From the NCBI GenBank assembly GCA_017881245.1, contig JADGRC010000215.1, positions 1-39,963 of the forward strand: DNA of 39,963 bases, written 5' to 3'. The stretch comes from Pseudomonadota bacterium. GTDB taxonomy: Bacteria > Myxococcota_A > Polyangia > Fen-1088. The notes under the pieces were generated by a model. It was not told the DNA's origin, ran no database searches, and was given only the letters and a program-made list of their open reading frames with translations. Position numbers and translations under genes: made by a program. Each line of letters opens with the position of its first letter. Within the stretch, counting starts at the first letter, position 1. This document shows, piece after piece, positions 16,599-24,765 of this stretch.

Positions 16599-17675
16599 CT
16601 ATCGAGCCCGAGCCACGTCGATCGCCGCCGCGAGGGCGTTTCTTCCGGTGCTACCGATGAAGACACGCTCGACCACTCCGTCTTTCCCCACGATCACCAC
16701 AGTAGGTAGAACCTTGATTCGATAGCGTTCGCCCGCGGTTCCGTCGTCGTAGACGACCGGATACGGGGCCCCGTGCTGGCGCAGGAACTCGGTCACTTCC
16801 GCTGGAGATGTCTGCGAGCCGTCCGAATCGACGCCCACGAACGTGACGCCCTTCGATTCAACCTCGTGCGACAGATCGTGCATCATCGGCAGCGCGGCCA
16901 GGCACGGGGGACACCAGGTCGCCCAAAAATCGAGTACGACCACGCGCCCACGATACGACGACAACGACAGGCTTCCGGGTTGGCCGTCGACGCGTGGCAG
17001 GCTAAAGTCCGCCGCCGTTGTACCCCGCGTGACGGGACCCAGCGTCGCCGCGTTCCGGACGGTCCAGATCGCGCTGCCACCGAGGGCGACCGCCAACACC
17101 ACGAGGGCACCCCAGCCTGTCATCAGGGCCCATGGATGTGGACGCGCCATCGCGTCCGCCCCGCGCACGTAGGGACGTCCATGGGCGATGCGAATTGCCA
17201 GAACCACCGCCAAGACCGTCCACGCAAGGGCGAGGATGTACGACGCCTGAACCAACCGCAGGGAAGGTTCGCGTCCGACGACGATAACCGCCGTACGAAA
17301 AACCGCGCGGACAAACAGAAATGGGATAGTTGCCGCGCAACCCAGCTCCAGGTCCACGGACGGATCCCGCTTTGCCCCCGCCGCCACGACGACGGCCAGC
17401 GCGGCGACGAGAGCCACGGGAATTGCCTGGCTCAACTCACCGACCAGAACCGAAACCACACGGAGTCCGCCCCCCGCCTCGAACCCTACGACCGCGTCAG
17501 CCAGGTTGGCGAACCGCAAACCCAAAGCCGCCAACAAAGACCACGCGATCAGCACCCAAAATCCGCCGCCCTCCTTTCGTTCGATCTCCCGAAGGGCCCG
17601 TTGTGGCGCCACCAACAGGGCCCCCAATGCGCGCGGAAATTCTCGGAAACGGGACCAAAGTTCGCCAGACGCCAC
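16599..17675 (-). CDS. YIP1-like membrane domain fused to TlpA/ResA thioredoxin
   Basis: The 358-residue protein has an N-terminal part (about 1-165) with four or five hydrophobic helices resembling the YIP1 family, and another transmembrane helix at about 182-206 (PWALMTGWGALVVLAVALGG). The rest is a TlpA/ResA-type thioredoxin domain that should lie outside the cytoplasmic membrane: FSLPRVDGQPGSLSLSSYRG, VVVLDFWATWCPPCLAALP with the redox pair Cys255/Cys258, and the cis-Pro in IKVLPTVVIVGKDG. Such proteins reduce disulfides, often to prepare apocytochromes c for heme attachment, which would suit the several c-type cytochromes in this window. It lies 9 bases after the gene at 17685, in the coaX group. 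Confidence 0.85.
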   Translation of the reverse strand: MASGELWSRFREFPRALGALLVAPQRALREIERKEGGGFWVLIAWSLLAALGLRFANLADAVVGFEAGGGLRVVSVLVGELSQAIPVALVAALAVVVAAGAKRDPSVDLELGCAATIPFLFVRAVFRTAVIVVGREPSLRLVQASYILALAWTVLAVVLAIRIAHGRPYVRGADAMARPHPWALMTGWGALVVLAVALGGSAIWTVRNAATLGPVTRGTTAADFSLPRVDGQPGSLSLSSYRGRVVVLDFWATWCPPCLAALPMMHDLSHEVESKGVTFVGVDSDGSQTSPAEVTEFLRQHGAPYPVVYDDGTAGERYRIKVLPTVVIVGKDGVVERVFIGSTGRNALAAAIDVARAR

Positions 17676-17684
17676 GGGGTGGAT

Positions 17685-18599
17685 CTACTGCGGACCCTTG
17701 GTGGCCGCCAGCCTTTTGGCGGCCACCGACAGCGCGCCAGGAACGTTCTTAGAACGTGCGATCTGTTTGATGTCGTCGGCGTGAAGAGACGGCAGCAAGC
17801 GCAACGTCACTGTCAATGGACACTTCGCGTTCCCCACCAGGGCCAGCCTGACCGCATACTGCTTCACCAGTTCCTTGCGGTTGGCGATATACCGAATGAC
17901 GTCTTCACTGAGGGATCGATTGCTCGCGGCCTTGGCGATTTCGCCGTCCGTGATCTGGGGCGAACGAATGGCCGCCATGGCCACCATCCGGTTTGCGTCG
18001 CGCAGGAGGTTCTGGCGACAATAAGCATTCCCCAGCGTCGCCAGTCGAATCTTTTCGTAGAGTTTCAGGCGGGTGAAATCGATGGTGGCCGGGCGGCGAC
18101 CGCCCGCCTTCTTCTTCTCGCCAAGGGGTGTTGGTCCGCCCGCCGCCGCGGGAGGGTCGGTCGTCCCGGCGGCGACACCAAGCGTCCCTTCAGCCGCAGC
18201 ATCGCTGTCGGATTCGCCCGCGCAATCGTCCGGGGCGCCAAGCATCAGCTGCTGAAATGGGGAGTCCACCGCGCCGGGATCGAGTGCCGCCGGATCGGCA
18301 ACAATCGCCAGCACCAGCTCGTCGAACCCAGGAATGCCCTCGGGAACCACGCCCGCGCGATGGCAGCACGCAACCGCGCGATTGGCGACGCTCAGGGAAG
18401 CACGTGGGTTGGCGTAGATAGCCGCGGCGATCGCCGGTGTCGCTTTTAGACGTGCCTGGTCCTCCGCCAAAACCGCCAAAGCTTCGGGATCGACGTCCGC
18501 CCGGGACGCCAGTTGCCGAATCGCCTCACCGGGTGTCCCAGGATCGGAGATGAGCCCGCGCCAATCGTGAAATGGCTCGGGCAGTGGTCGGTCGCCCAT
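17685..18599 (-). CDS. Conserved hypothetical with HEAT-like helical repeats
   Basis: The 304-residue protein has no signal peptide or membrane segment. It has two helical parts (about 10-120 and 170-300) separated by a low-complexity linker rich in Ala, Gly, Pro and Asp. The repeats such as TLGNAYCRQNLLRDANRMVA, DGEIAKAASNRSLSEDVIRY and LVGNAKCPLTVTLRLLPSL look like short HEAT or leucine-rich-variant repeats used for protein binding. I recognise the type as a conserved myxobacterial hypothetical near coaX, but know no function. It is between coaX (12 bases upstream) and the YIP1-TlpA gene (9 bases downstream), so all three should be cotranscribed. Confidence 0.8.
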   Translation of the reverse strand: MGDRPLPEPFHDWRGLISDPGTPGEAIRQLASRADVDPEALAVLAEDQARLKATPAIAAAIYANPRASLSVANRAVACCHRAGVVPEGIPGFDELVLAIVADPAALDPGAVDSPFQQLMLGAPDDCAGESDSDAAAEGTLGVAAGTTDPPAAAGGPTPLGEKKKAGGRRPATIDFTRLKLYEKIRLATLGNAYCRQNLLRDANRMVAMAAIRSPQITDGEIAKAASNRSLSEDVIRYIANRKELVKQYAVRLALVGNAKCPLTVTLRLLPSLHADDIKQIARSKNVPGALSVAAKRLAATKGPQ

Positions 18600-18611
18600 T
18601 CGCTGTCGTCC

Positions 18612-19400
18612 TCAGCGATTGAGTGCGTGGATCAAGCGCAACCCGTCCAGAGTCAACATGTCGTCGCATTCCTGAATCGTGGATGATTCCGCGGCCACGA
18701 GCAGCGCCAAACCTCCCGTCGCGACGATGCGTGGCGCGAAATCGATCTCGGCGAGGATTCGTGCAACCAGGCTATCGACCAGACCCGCATAACCGAAGAC
18801 CAGGCCAGACTGGATACTAGCGACCGTGTTCTTGCCGATAGCCGCGCGCGGGCGCGCGATCTCGACGCGCGGCAACTTGGCGGTGTGGCTGTAGAGGCCA
18901 TCCGCCGACACCATCAGTCCGGGCGCGATGATCCCACCCAAGTACTCCCCTTTCGGGCTGACGACGTCGAACGTGGTGGCGGTGCCAAAATCAACCACGA
19001 TCGTACCCTGGGGCCAGCGGGCATGTGCCGCCACCGCATTCACGATCCGATCGGCGCCGACTTCACGGGGGTTGTCGTACAGAATCGAAATCCCAGTTCT
19101 AATTCCGGGCCCCACCACCATGGGCTCGCGACCGAGGTGGTCCCGACAGAACCGTTCCACCGGGGACAGCGCCGGCGGCACCACCGACGACACGATCACC
19201 CCTGTCACGTCCGTGAGCGCTCGACCCGCCAGCGAAAACAGTTGGCTGAGCACCGCCGCGTACTCGTCTCCCGTGCGCGAAGCGCGGGTATCGAGCCTCC
19301 AGTACGTCCGTAGGCCGGCCGCCCCCCCCACCCCTCCCGCATCGCCATCGTAAAGCCCGATGACGACGTTCGTGTTTCCGATGTCAATCGCGAGCAACAT
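18612..19400 (-). CDS. coaX: Type III pantothenate kinase
   Basis: CoaX phosphorylates pantothenate, the first step of CoA synthesis; unlike CoaA it needs a monovalent cation and is not inhibited by CoA. The ASKHA-fold motifs are clear: LLAIDIGNTNVVIGLYDG (phosphate 1), YDNPREVGADRIVNAVAAHA, IVVDFGTATTFDVV (phosphate 2), GGIIAPGLMVSADGLYSHTA and IVATGGLA. I start at ATG 19400 (MLLAIDIGN, 262 residues) because family members begin there; upstream in-frame codons would run into the divergent promoter. An Asp/Gly-rich insert (DGDAGGVGGAAG) is in the first loop. A -10 candidate GATAAC (19422-19417) overlaps the opposite-strand -10 of the DUF2254 gene. Confidence 0.95.
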   Translation of the reverse strand: MLLAIDIGNTNVVIGLYDGDAGGVGGAAGLRTYWRLDTRASRTGDEYAAVLSQLFSLAGRALTDVTGVIVSSVVPPALSPVERFCRDHLGREPMVVGPGIRTGISILYDNPREVGADRIVNAVAAHARWPQGTIVVDFGTATTFDVVSPKGEYLGGIIAPGLMVSADGLYSHTAKLPRVEIARPRAAIGKNTVASIQSGLVFGYAGLVDSLVARILAEIDFAPRIVATGGLALLVAAESSTIQECDDMLTLDGLRLIHALNR

Positions 19401-19416
19401 GACTTCAGCGTCACAG

Positions 19417-19424
19417 GTTATCAT
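19417..19424. promoter_or_regulatory. Overlapping divergent -10 elements
   Basis: The sequence GTTATCAT reads TATCAT (19419-19424) on the plus strand, seven bases before the ATG at 19432, and GATAAC (19422-19417) on the minus strand, 16 bases before the coaX ATG at 19400. Only 31 bases separate the two start codons, so polymerase cannot occupy both promoters at once. Clear -35 boxes are missing. Confidence 0.4.
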
Positions 19425-19431
19425 CCCATCC

Positions 19432-21090
19432 ATGGTTTCCGCATGGAACCGTTGGCGACGTACGTTGCAGGGTACGCTGGCTTTGCCGGCGGGTGTGGCC
19501 TTTGTACTGTTCGGGACGTTCTGGCTGGTTGATTTTTATGGTCTTCACTCCACCCGAGGGGTCGCGGTCGCTGGCGCCGTCGGGCCCTTGACGCGACTAC
19601 TCGACTTCGACCCCGACACGCTGCAGAACGCGCTCGGCAACCTGGCGCAGATTATCGCAGCCGTCTTGGGCATCGCCATCACGGTGGTTTCAATCGTCGT
19701 TCAGATCGCGGCCACACGCTACACGTCGCGCGTGGCGGATATGTTTTTCCGCGACCGGACAAATCTGGCGGTGATGGGATTCTTCGTGGTCGCCTGTATC
19801 GATGCGGTCTGGGTCAGCTTGGCCGTGGCCCGGGACTACGTGCCACGCGTGACTATCGTTGTGACGGTAGGCATGGTCACAGCCAGCCTCCTCGCGTTGA
19901 TTCCCTACTTCGCGTATGTGTTCGATTTCTTGGATCCGGAAAAGGTCATCGCACGCATAGGCAAACAAACGTTACACAATGCCCTTGGACGCGGGCGCCA
20001 GACGGACGCGAACGTGGAGGTGCGCCAGGGCCAAACCGTGACGAGCATGGAACAGCTCGCCGGCGTGGCCATCAACGCGATTTCACAAAAGGACAAGGTC
20101 ATCGCATCGAACGCGACCTCGGCCCTGCGGCGCGTGATCGTCGAGTATTTACCCGGCAAGTCCGGCCTCGGAGCTGCGTGGTTCGCGATTGGGCCCAGGC
20201 TTCGCGCCGATCCCGACATGGTGGCCCTGGCTCCGGAATCTGTCACGGATCTCGCCGCCGCCAAGACCTGGCTCGAATGGAAAGGCCTTCGTCAGATGTG
20301 CAGTGTATTCGGCGAGGCCCTAAAAGAGATGCCGGAAATGGCTCACGTCGTCGCCATCGAGACTCGCTACGTGGCGGAAGCGGCCTTGGCAGTATCGGAG
20401 CGAGCGGTCCTGTCACTGGCGGTGAGGTTCATGAACACTTATTTACGTGCCGCCCTCAATGCCCGTGACGTGAGAACCGCATACAATGTTCTCAATCAAT
20501 ACCGTCTGCTCGCGGAAACCATGATGCGCGCGCGAGGCGGCGGCGTCGACGCCGCCGCACAACTTTCGGAGGTCGCCGCGCACTTCCGGTACTATGCTCA
20601 ACTGGCGAACGGGATGGGACTTGGCTTCGTGGCCGAAACCGCCGCGTACGACCTCGGGGCTCTGTGCGAGATGGCCAGCATCACGGAATCGCCGGTTCAC
20701 GATGCTCTGCTCGCAACGTTTCTGGACATAGACAAGGAAGCCGAGAACTCCGCCCAGGAAAAAGGTCTCCGTGGCGTCCGTAAGGCACAAGCCAAACTGG
20801 CGGCATATTATCTACTGGCCGGAGCAGGTGCGCGGGCCCGACAAATCTACGACGACATGGCATTGGAGACCACCGAACGCTTGCGATCCATCAGGAATGA
20901 GATGCTCTCGGTTCGAGCCAAGGAATTCTGGGAGATCATCGATCGCGGGACGAACTTCGACTACGTCGATGAGGATCGCAAGGGCAAATTGCGGGAGTTC
21001 TTTGGTTGGTTTCCCGAACTGAACAACGGGGGTAGCGCCCGAGCCGCCGTCGATACCGCTCGGAGCTCCGAGCCGCGGGGAGGTGCCTGA
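19432..21090 (+). CDS. DUF2254 family predicted membrane protein
   Basis: From ATG 19432 the product is 552 residues. The N-terminal part has four hydrophobic helices (at about 13-32, 58-82, 103-125 and 133-155), including the family-typical IVVQIAATRYTSRVADMFFRD and YVPRVTIVVTVGMVTASLLALIPYF. The rest is a long cytoplasmic helical domain, with TPR-like or repeat-like stretches near the end (AYYLLAGAGARARQIYDDMA). DUF2254 proteins are uncharacterised. The stop overlaps the start of the next gene by one base, preceded by GGGGAGG, so the two are translationally coupled and probably act together in the envelope. The start is uncertain because the frame is open upstream to 19360, inside coaX. Confidence 0.85.
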   Translation: MVSAWNRWRRTLQGTLALPAGVAFVLFGTFWLVDFYGLHSTRGVAVAGAVGPLTRLLDFDPDTLQNALGNLAQIIAAVLGIAITVVSIVVQIAATRYTSRVADMFFRDRTNLAVMGFFVVACIDAVWVSLAVARDYVPRVTIVVTVGMVTASLLALIPYFAYVFDFLDPEKVIARIGKQTLHNALGRGRQTDANVEVRQGQTVTSMEQLAGVAINAISQKDKVIASNATSALRRVIVEYLPGKSGLGAAWFAIGPRLRADPDMVALAPESVTDLAAAKTWLEWKGLRQMCSVFGEALKEMPEMAHVVAIETRYVAEAALAVSERAVLSLAVRFMNTYLRAALNARDVRTAYNVLNQYRLLAETMMRARGGGVDAAAQLSEVAAHFRYYAQLANGMGLGFVAETAAYDLGALCEMASITESPVHDALLATFLDIDKEAENSAQEKGLRGVRKAQAKLAAYYLLAGAGARARQIYDDMALETTERLRSIRNEMLSVRAKEFWEIIDRGTNFDYVDEDRKGKLREFFGWFPELNNGGSARAAVDTARSSEPRGGA

Positions 21091-21776
21091 TGATGGAGAC
21101 TCGTGGTCCGTCTCCCTTGCGAGGGTTCGCATGGCTCGTCGCGCTGACCATCGGCCTTGGCTGCGGCGGCGGTTTGAAATACACCATCGAGGATGCCGTC
21201 TTGGATCCGGTTCCAGTGGGTGAACGGCAGGGTGTGTTTGATGCACGCAAGGAAACCGAGGTGGCGGAAGGCGAACGCCGCACCGCGGACAGCCAGCTCG
21301 CCGGGTCGGACCGGGACGTCGAGGTCGCCCAGAAAGAGAAGGAACAGGCCCAGCTGGAGATAGAGAAGACGGTCGCCGAGCAAGAGGGCGCGAAAGCCTC
21401 GCACGACGAAAATCAGGCGAACGCCGCGGCCCATAACAAGGACGTCGCGGATCTGGGGATAAAGGTGGCCGAGGCAAAGCTGGACTGGTTGAAGCAGAAG
21501 AGAGCCTGGCAAAAGCAGCTCAGAACGGCCGCCCAAGCTCACATCGAAGCGGCCAAGGCGCGCGTTGAGTTCGAAAAGGCCAAGGTTGCGCATGACAAGG
21601 GCATAAAGCCGGGGGGTGACTTCCAGCCGTCGCACTACGAAGGACAGTGGAAGAGCAAGAACTCCAGTTGGGAATCCGAGAAACAGGATGCCGCTTCCGA
21701 CGAGAAGGATGCCAAGAAGAAAGAGGAGCAGTGGAAGGATCTGACGGCGCAATTTCGGAATCTGAAAGGTGGGTGA
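21090..21776 (+). CDS. Coiled-coil lipoprotein coupled to the DUF2254 gene
   Basis: The 228-residue protein has a signal peptide with the lipobox GLGC at Cys25, so it is lipid-anchored. Residues about 45-225 are almost wholly a charged, Ala/Glu/Lys/Gln-rich helix without Pro except near the end (EVAQKEKEQAQLEIEKTVAE), predicting a long parallel coiled coil. This could span part of the periplasm or contact peptidoglycan. It starts inside the stop codon of the DUF2254 gene (TGATGATG, alternative ATG at 21093). Function is not recognisable; the coupling suggests it partners the DUF2254 membrane protein. Confidence 0.8.
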   Translation: MMETRGPSPLRGFAWLVALTIGLGCGGGLKYTIEDAVLDPVPVGERQGVFDARKETEVAEGERRTADSQLAGSDRDVEVAQKEKEQAQLEIEKTVAEQEGAKASHDENQANAAAHNKDVADLGIKVAEAKLDWLKQKRAWQKQLRTAAQAHIEAAKARVEFEKAKVAHDKGIKPGGDFQPSHYEGQWKSKNSSWESEKQDAASDEKDAKKKEEQWKDLTAQFRNLKGG

Positions 21777-21843
21777 CGGTCAATGGCTTGCGACCCAAGG
21801 AAGGTTGACCATTGCTACATTGACTCCTTCCCCCGCCGAGGCG

Positions 21844-21871
21844 TCCGGACCTCCGGCCCCCTCCGGACCTC
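21844..21871. repeat. Spaced direct repeat TCCGGACCTC upstream of the HD-GYP gene
   Basis: TCCGGACCTC occurs at 21844-21853 and 21862-21871, a period of 18 bases. Each copy contains the palindrome TCCGGA. It lies about 105-130 bases upstream of the HD-GYP start in a 198-base gap. Another inverted pair, GGTCAA (21778-21783) and TTGACC (21805-21810), is in the same gap. These could be regulator sites; nothing ties them to a known factor. Confidence 0.5.
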
Positions 21872-21974
21872 GTGACTGGTTACCGCGGGGCGGCTCGACT
21901 AGAGTTGCGTGCAACCTGGACGCTTGCTTTGTGAAAACACCTAGTTCGATGAGGCAATTTTCTGGAAAGGCGTA

Positions 21975-23600
21975 GTGAGCGCACCAATCAATCGTGACGC
22001 TGTCCGAGAGGCGGTGGCGGAGAAGCTGGCGGCGGAAGAGCCGCCCACGACCGAATATTACCTTCACCCCGACAATCCCCGAATCTTGGTGGTGGACGAT
22101 GAGCGTGTCATCCGCGACATCCTGTCCGACTTCCTGAAGGAGGAGGGATACGCCGTCACCACCGTCGAGGACGGCATGGCGGCCATCGAGGAACTGCACC
22201 GCGCCAGCTACAATCTCGTCATATCCGACCTGAAGATGCCCCGCATGGGGGGCCTCGAACTGGTCCAACAAATCACCGAGGAGAGCCTTCCCGTTCTGAC
22301 CGTCATCATGACCGGTTTCGGGACCGTCGAGACGGCCATCGAGGCCATGAAGCGGGGCGCGTACGACTATATTCTGAAGCCGTTCAAGGTCGAGGAGGTC
22401 GTTCACATCGTGCAACGGGGCCTCGACCGCCAGCGCCTGCAACACGAAAACATGCGTCTCAAGGACGCCCTGTCGATCTATCGGATCAGCGAGGCGATCG
22501 CGACGTCGCTGTCGGTTGACACGGTTCTCGATCTGGTTCTCGACGCCACCCTCGACGCGGTCGACGCCGACGTCGTCAGCTTGTTGCTGGAGGATCCCCA
22601 GCGCGAGGGTCGTTTCACCGAGCGCATGCGGAAGGTATCGCAGCGACAGGCTGTCGACATGAACGCGCCCATGCTTAAGCTGGACGAGGTTCTGCCTGTG
22701 TTCAGGGACGATCGTCCCCTACTGGTGCACGGCAGCCGGGCCAATCAGTTCCTCGAACAACCACCGGCCCCGCTGTCTAAGCAACTGGTGAGTTTTTGCT
22801 CGATCCCCCTGAAGCTCAAGGGCCGCATCATCGGCATGCTGAACGTCTACAGCTATACACGCGGCGCGAAGTTCTCCGAGGGTCAACGAAAGATGCTCTA
22901 CGTCTTGGGCAGTCGCGCGGCCGTTTCAATCGAAAACGCGCGTCTTTACGAGAACCTCGTTGATGCGAACAAGGATCTGACGACGGCCAACGTGTCGCTG
23001 GAGGAAAACTTTAAACAAACCATCATCGGGTTTGCTCACGCGCTGGAGGAATCCGATCGATACACCCGAGGGCACTCGGAGCGGGTGGCGATGTACGCCC
23101 GCCTCATCGCCATCGGGTTCAGGCTGTCGGAGCCGGACATTGCCACCGTCGTCAAGGTCGGGCTCATGCACGACGTCGGCAAGATCGGTGTGCGCAACGA
23201 CAAGTTGAACAAGCCGGGAAAACTGACCCCGGAAGAGTTGGCGATGTTTCGCTCGCACCCGGCGAAGGGCAAACGCATATTGGAGCCGATCCCCTTCATG
23301 CGCGACATCGTCCCCGGGTGCTACTGCCATCACGAGGCGTGGGATGGATCCGGGTACCCGCAAGGGCTGATGGCCGACCATATCCCCCTCATCGGCCGGA
23401 TCGTCGCCGTCGCCGACGCCTACGACGCCATGACATCGGATCGCGCGTACCGAAAAGCATTGCCACACGAAGTCGCGTGTGGGGAACTGGAACGCTGCTC
23501 GGGTGTGCAATTCGATCCCGAGATCGTTCCCGTCTTTCTGGCCCAGATCGAAGAATTCAGGAAGGCCGAGGCGCTGGCCGGCCGATTCATCCCCCGGTGA
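21975..23600 (+). CDS. Response regulator with GAF and HD-GYP domains (c-di-GMP phosphodiesterase)
   Basis: The 541-residue cytoplasmic protein joins three domains. The receiver domain (about 36-150) has the acid pocket D41/D42, phosphoacceptor D85 (LVISDLKMPRMGG), T113 and K135. A GAF domain (about 165-322) ends in RAAVSIENARLYENL and could bind a small ligand. The HD-GYP domain (about 345-530) has H399-D400 in MHDVGKIGV, HHEAWDGSGYPQGL with the GYP motif at 460-462 and VADAYDAMTSDRAYRKAL, so hydrolysis of c-di-GMP is expected. The start is GTG 21975 with GGAAAGG upstream. No histidine kinase is adjacent, so its partner is encoded elsewhere. c-di-GMP control of motility and adhesion would fit the envelope genes nearby. 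Confidence 0.94.
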   Translation: MSAPINRDAVREAVAEKLAAEEPPTTEYYLHPDNPRILVVDDERVIRDILSDFLKEEGYAVTTVEDGMAAIEELHRASYNLVISDLKMPRMGGLELVQQITEESLPVLTVIMTGFGTVETAIEAMKRGAYDYILKPFKVEEVVHIVQRGLDRQRLQHENMRLKDALSIYRISEAIATSLSVDTVLDLVLDATLDAVDADVVSLLLEDPQREGRFTERMRKVSQRQAVDMNAPMLKLDEVLPVFRDDRPLLVHGSRANQFLEQPPAPLSKQLVSFCSIPLKLKGRIIGMLNVYSYTRGAKFSEGQRKMLYVLGSRAAVSIENARLYENLVDANKDLTTANVSLEENFKQTIIGFAHALEESDRYTRGHSERVAMYARLIAIGFRLSEPDIATVVKVGLMHDVGKIGVRNDKLNKPGKLTPEELAMFRSHPAKGKRILEPIPFMRDIVPGCYCHHEAWDGSGYPQGLMADHIPLIGRIVAVADAYDAMTSDRAYRKALPHEVACGELERCSGVQFDPEIVPVFLAQIEEFRKAEALAGRFIPR

Positions 23601-23620
23601 CCGATGCGCTCTGCGCGCCC

Positions 23621-23640
23621 CGCACCCGGGAGCGGGTGTG
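23621..23640 (+). terminator. GC-rich hairpin after the HD-GYP gene
   Basis: CACCCG-GGAG-CGGGTG (23623-23638) forms a 6-bp stem extendable by a G-T and a C-G pair to 23621-23640, with a 4-base loop. It begins 20 bases after the HD-GYP stop. There is no T-run, so termination is possible but weakly supported. Confidence 0.45.
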
Positions 23641-23698
23641 GTGAGGGGGCGTCGTGATGAGCGGACGTAGTACGTAGGGGAAGGGAGCGGAATGCGTG

Positions 23699-23738
23699 AA
23701 ATTTCACCCAGGAAATTTTGGCCCAGTTGAGCGATAAT
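23699..23738 (+). promoter_or_regulatory. AT-rich inverted repeat and -10 candidate
   Basis: AAATTTC (23699-23705) and GAAATTT (23712-23718) form a perfect 7-base inverted repeat separated by six bases. It ends 14 bases before GATAAT (23733-23738, 5/6 match to a -10), exactly in the -35 region where no -35 consensus is seen. The repeat stands out in GC-rich sequence and may bind an activator or repressor of the TPR gene that follows. Confidence 0.5.
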
Positions 23739-23748
23739 CGGGGGCCTC

Positions 23749-24765
23749 ATGGTGTGCGCGACGACCTCGAATCGAATGGTACGCAGTAAGGCCACTTGGC
23801 TTTTGATGGTCAGGCAGTCCGTGATTTTTGCCGTGGTTTTGGCCGCGCTCGCTGCCTTGGCGGCGGCGCCGGCGCGGGCCGAGGACAAGACCGCCTCCCG
23901 CGACCATTGGGAGCGTGGAACGAAGTTCTACGATCTCGGGAAATACGACGACGCGATCAGGGAATTCGAGGCAGCCTATGAAGCGAAAAGTGATCCTGCT
24001 TTCCTGTACAACCTAGCCCAGTCGCACCGACTGGCGGGCCACAACGGCGACGCCTTGCGATTCTACCGAACCTATCTGCGATACGCGCCCAAGGCGCCAA
24101 ATCGCGCCGACATAGAGGAGCGCATCAAGGAGTTGGAAAAAATCGCCGCCGAGCATCCGGTGCCCGAGCCGGTGCCCACCGCTCCTCCCCCGCCCGTTCC
24201 GGTTGAAACGACTCTCCCACCCGCCGGGGGCGCTCCCGCCGTTAGCGCACCACCCATCGGCGCGCCTCCTGTACAGGGCCTCGCGGCACCCGGAAGCCCA
24301 AATACGCCGCAATGGCCTTCCGCCCCGGGTGCCCCCACCAACGCGTTTCCCGGCGGGATGCCGGGCGCTTCGGAGGCAACCGCTCCCGGGATCAATGCAC
24401 AACCAACGCCACAGCCCGCCCCCCGATCCAGTCGCAAAACGATGGGGACCGTGCTCGCGATTTCGGGCGGGGGCTTGTGCGTCGTCGGCGCTATCTTCGG
24501 CCTTGTCGCCCGCAACCAGTCGAAAAAGGTCGAGGACGCCGCCGCCAACAACGCGCGGTTTGATCCGTCGGTGGAGAGTCTCGGAAAGACGACCCAGACT
24601 CTGCAATGGGTTGGCTACGGGGTGGGGTTCACGGCTCTTGCGGCGGGCCTGATCCTTGTGGCCACCTCGCCCGCAGCCGCCGAACAACCGGAACCAGCGC
24701 GAGTCGCACTGGTGCCTGTGGTTTCAAGGGATCGGGGTGGGGCCTTGCTGCGGGTGACCTTCTGA
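23749..24765 (+). CDS. Envelope TPR protein with proline-rich linker
   Basis: The 338-residue product (319 if started at ATG 23806, which gives a cleaner signal peptide MVRQSVIFAVVLAALAALAA) is exported. TPR helices follow at mature residues about 15-85 (HWERGTKFYDLGKYDDAIRE, DPAFLYNLAQSHRLAGHNGDA). A Pro/Ala/Gly-rich linker of about 110 residues comes next, then a transmembrane helix (TMGTVLAISGGGLCVVGAIFGLV), a short loop and a second hydrophobic helix (WVGYGVGFTALAAGLILVA). This TPR-linker-two-helix layout is common among myxobacterial envelope proteins of unknown role. Its stop codon overlaps the ATG of the next gene, so the pair is coupled. Confidence 0.8.
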   Translation: MVCATTSNRMVRSKATWLLMVRQSVIFAVVLAALAALAAAPARAEDKTASRDHWERGTKFYDLGKYDDAIREFEAAYEAKSDPAFLYNLAQSHRLAGHNGDALRFYRTYLRYAPKAPNRADIEERIKELEKIAAEHPVPEPVPTAPPPPVPVETTLPPAGGAPAVSAPPIGAPPVQGLAAPGSPNTPQWPSAPGAPTNAFPGGMPGASEATAPGINAQPTPQPAPRSSRKTMGTVLAISGGGLCVVGAIFGLVARNQSKKVEDAAANNARFDPSVESLGKTTQTLQWVGYGVGFTALAAGLILVATSPAAAEQPEPARVALVPVVSRDRGGALLRVTF

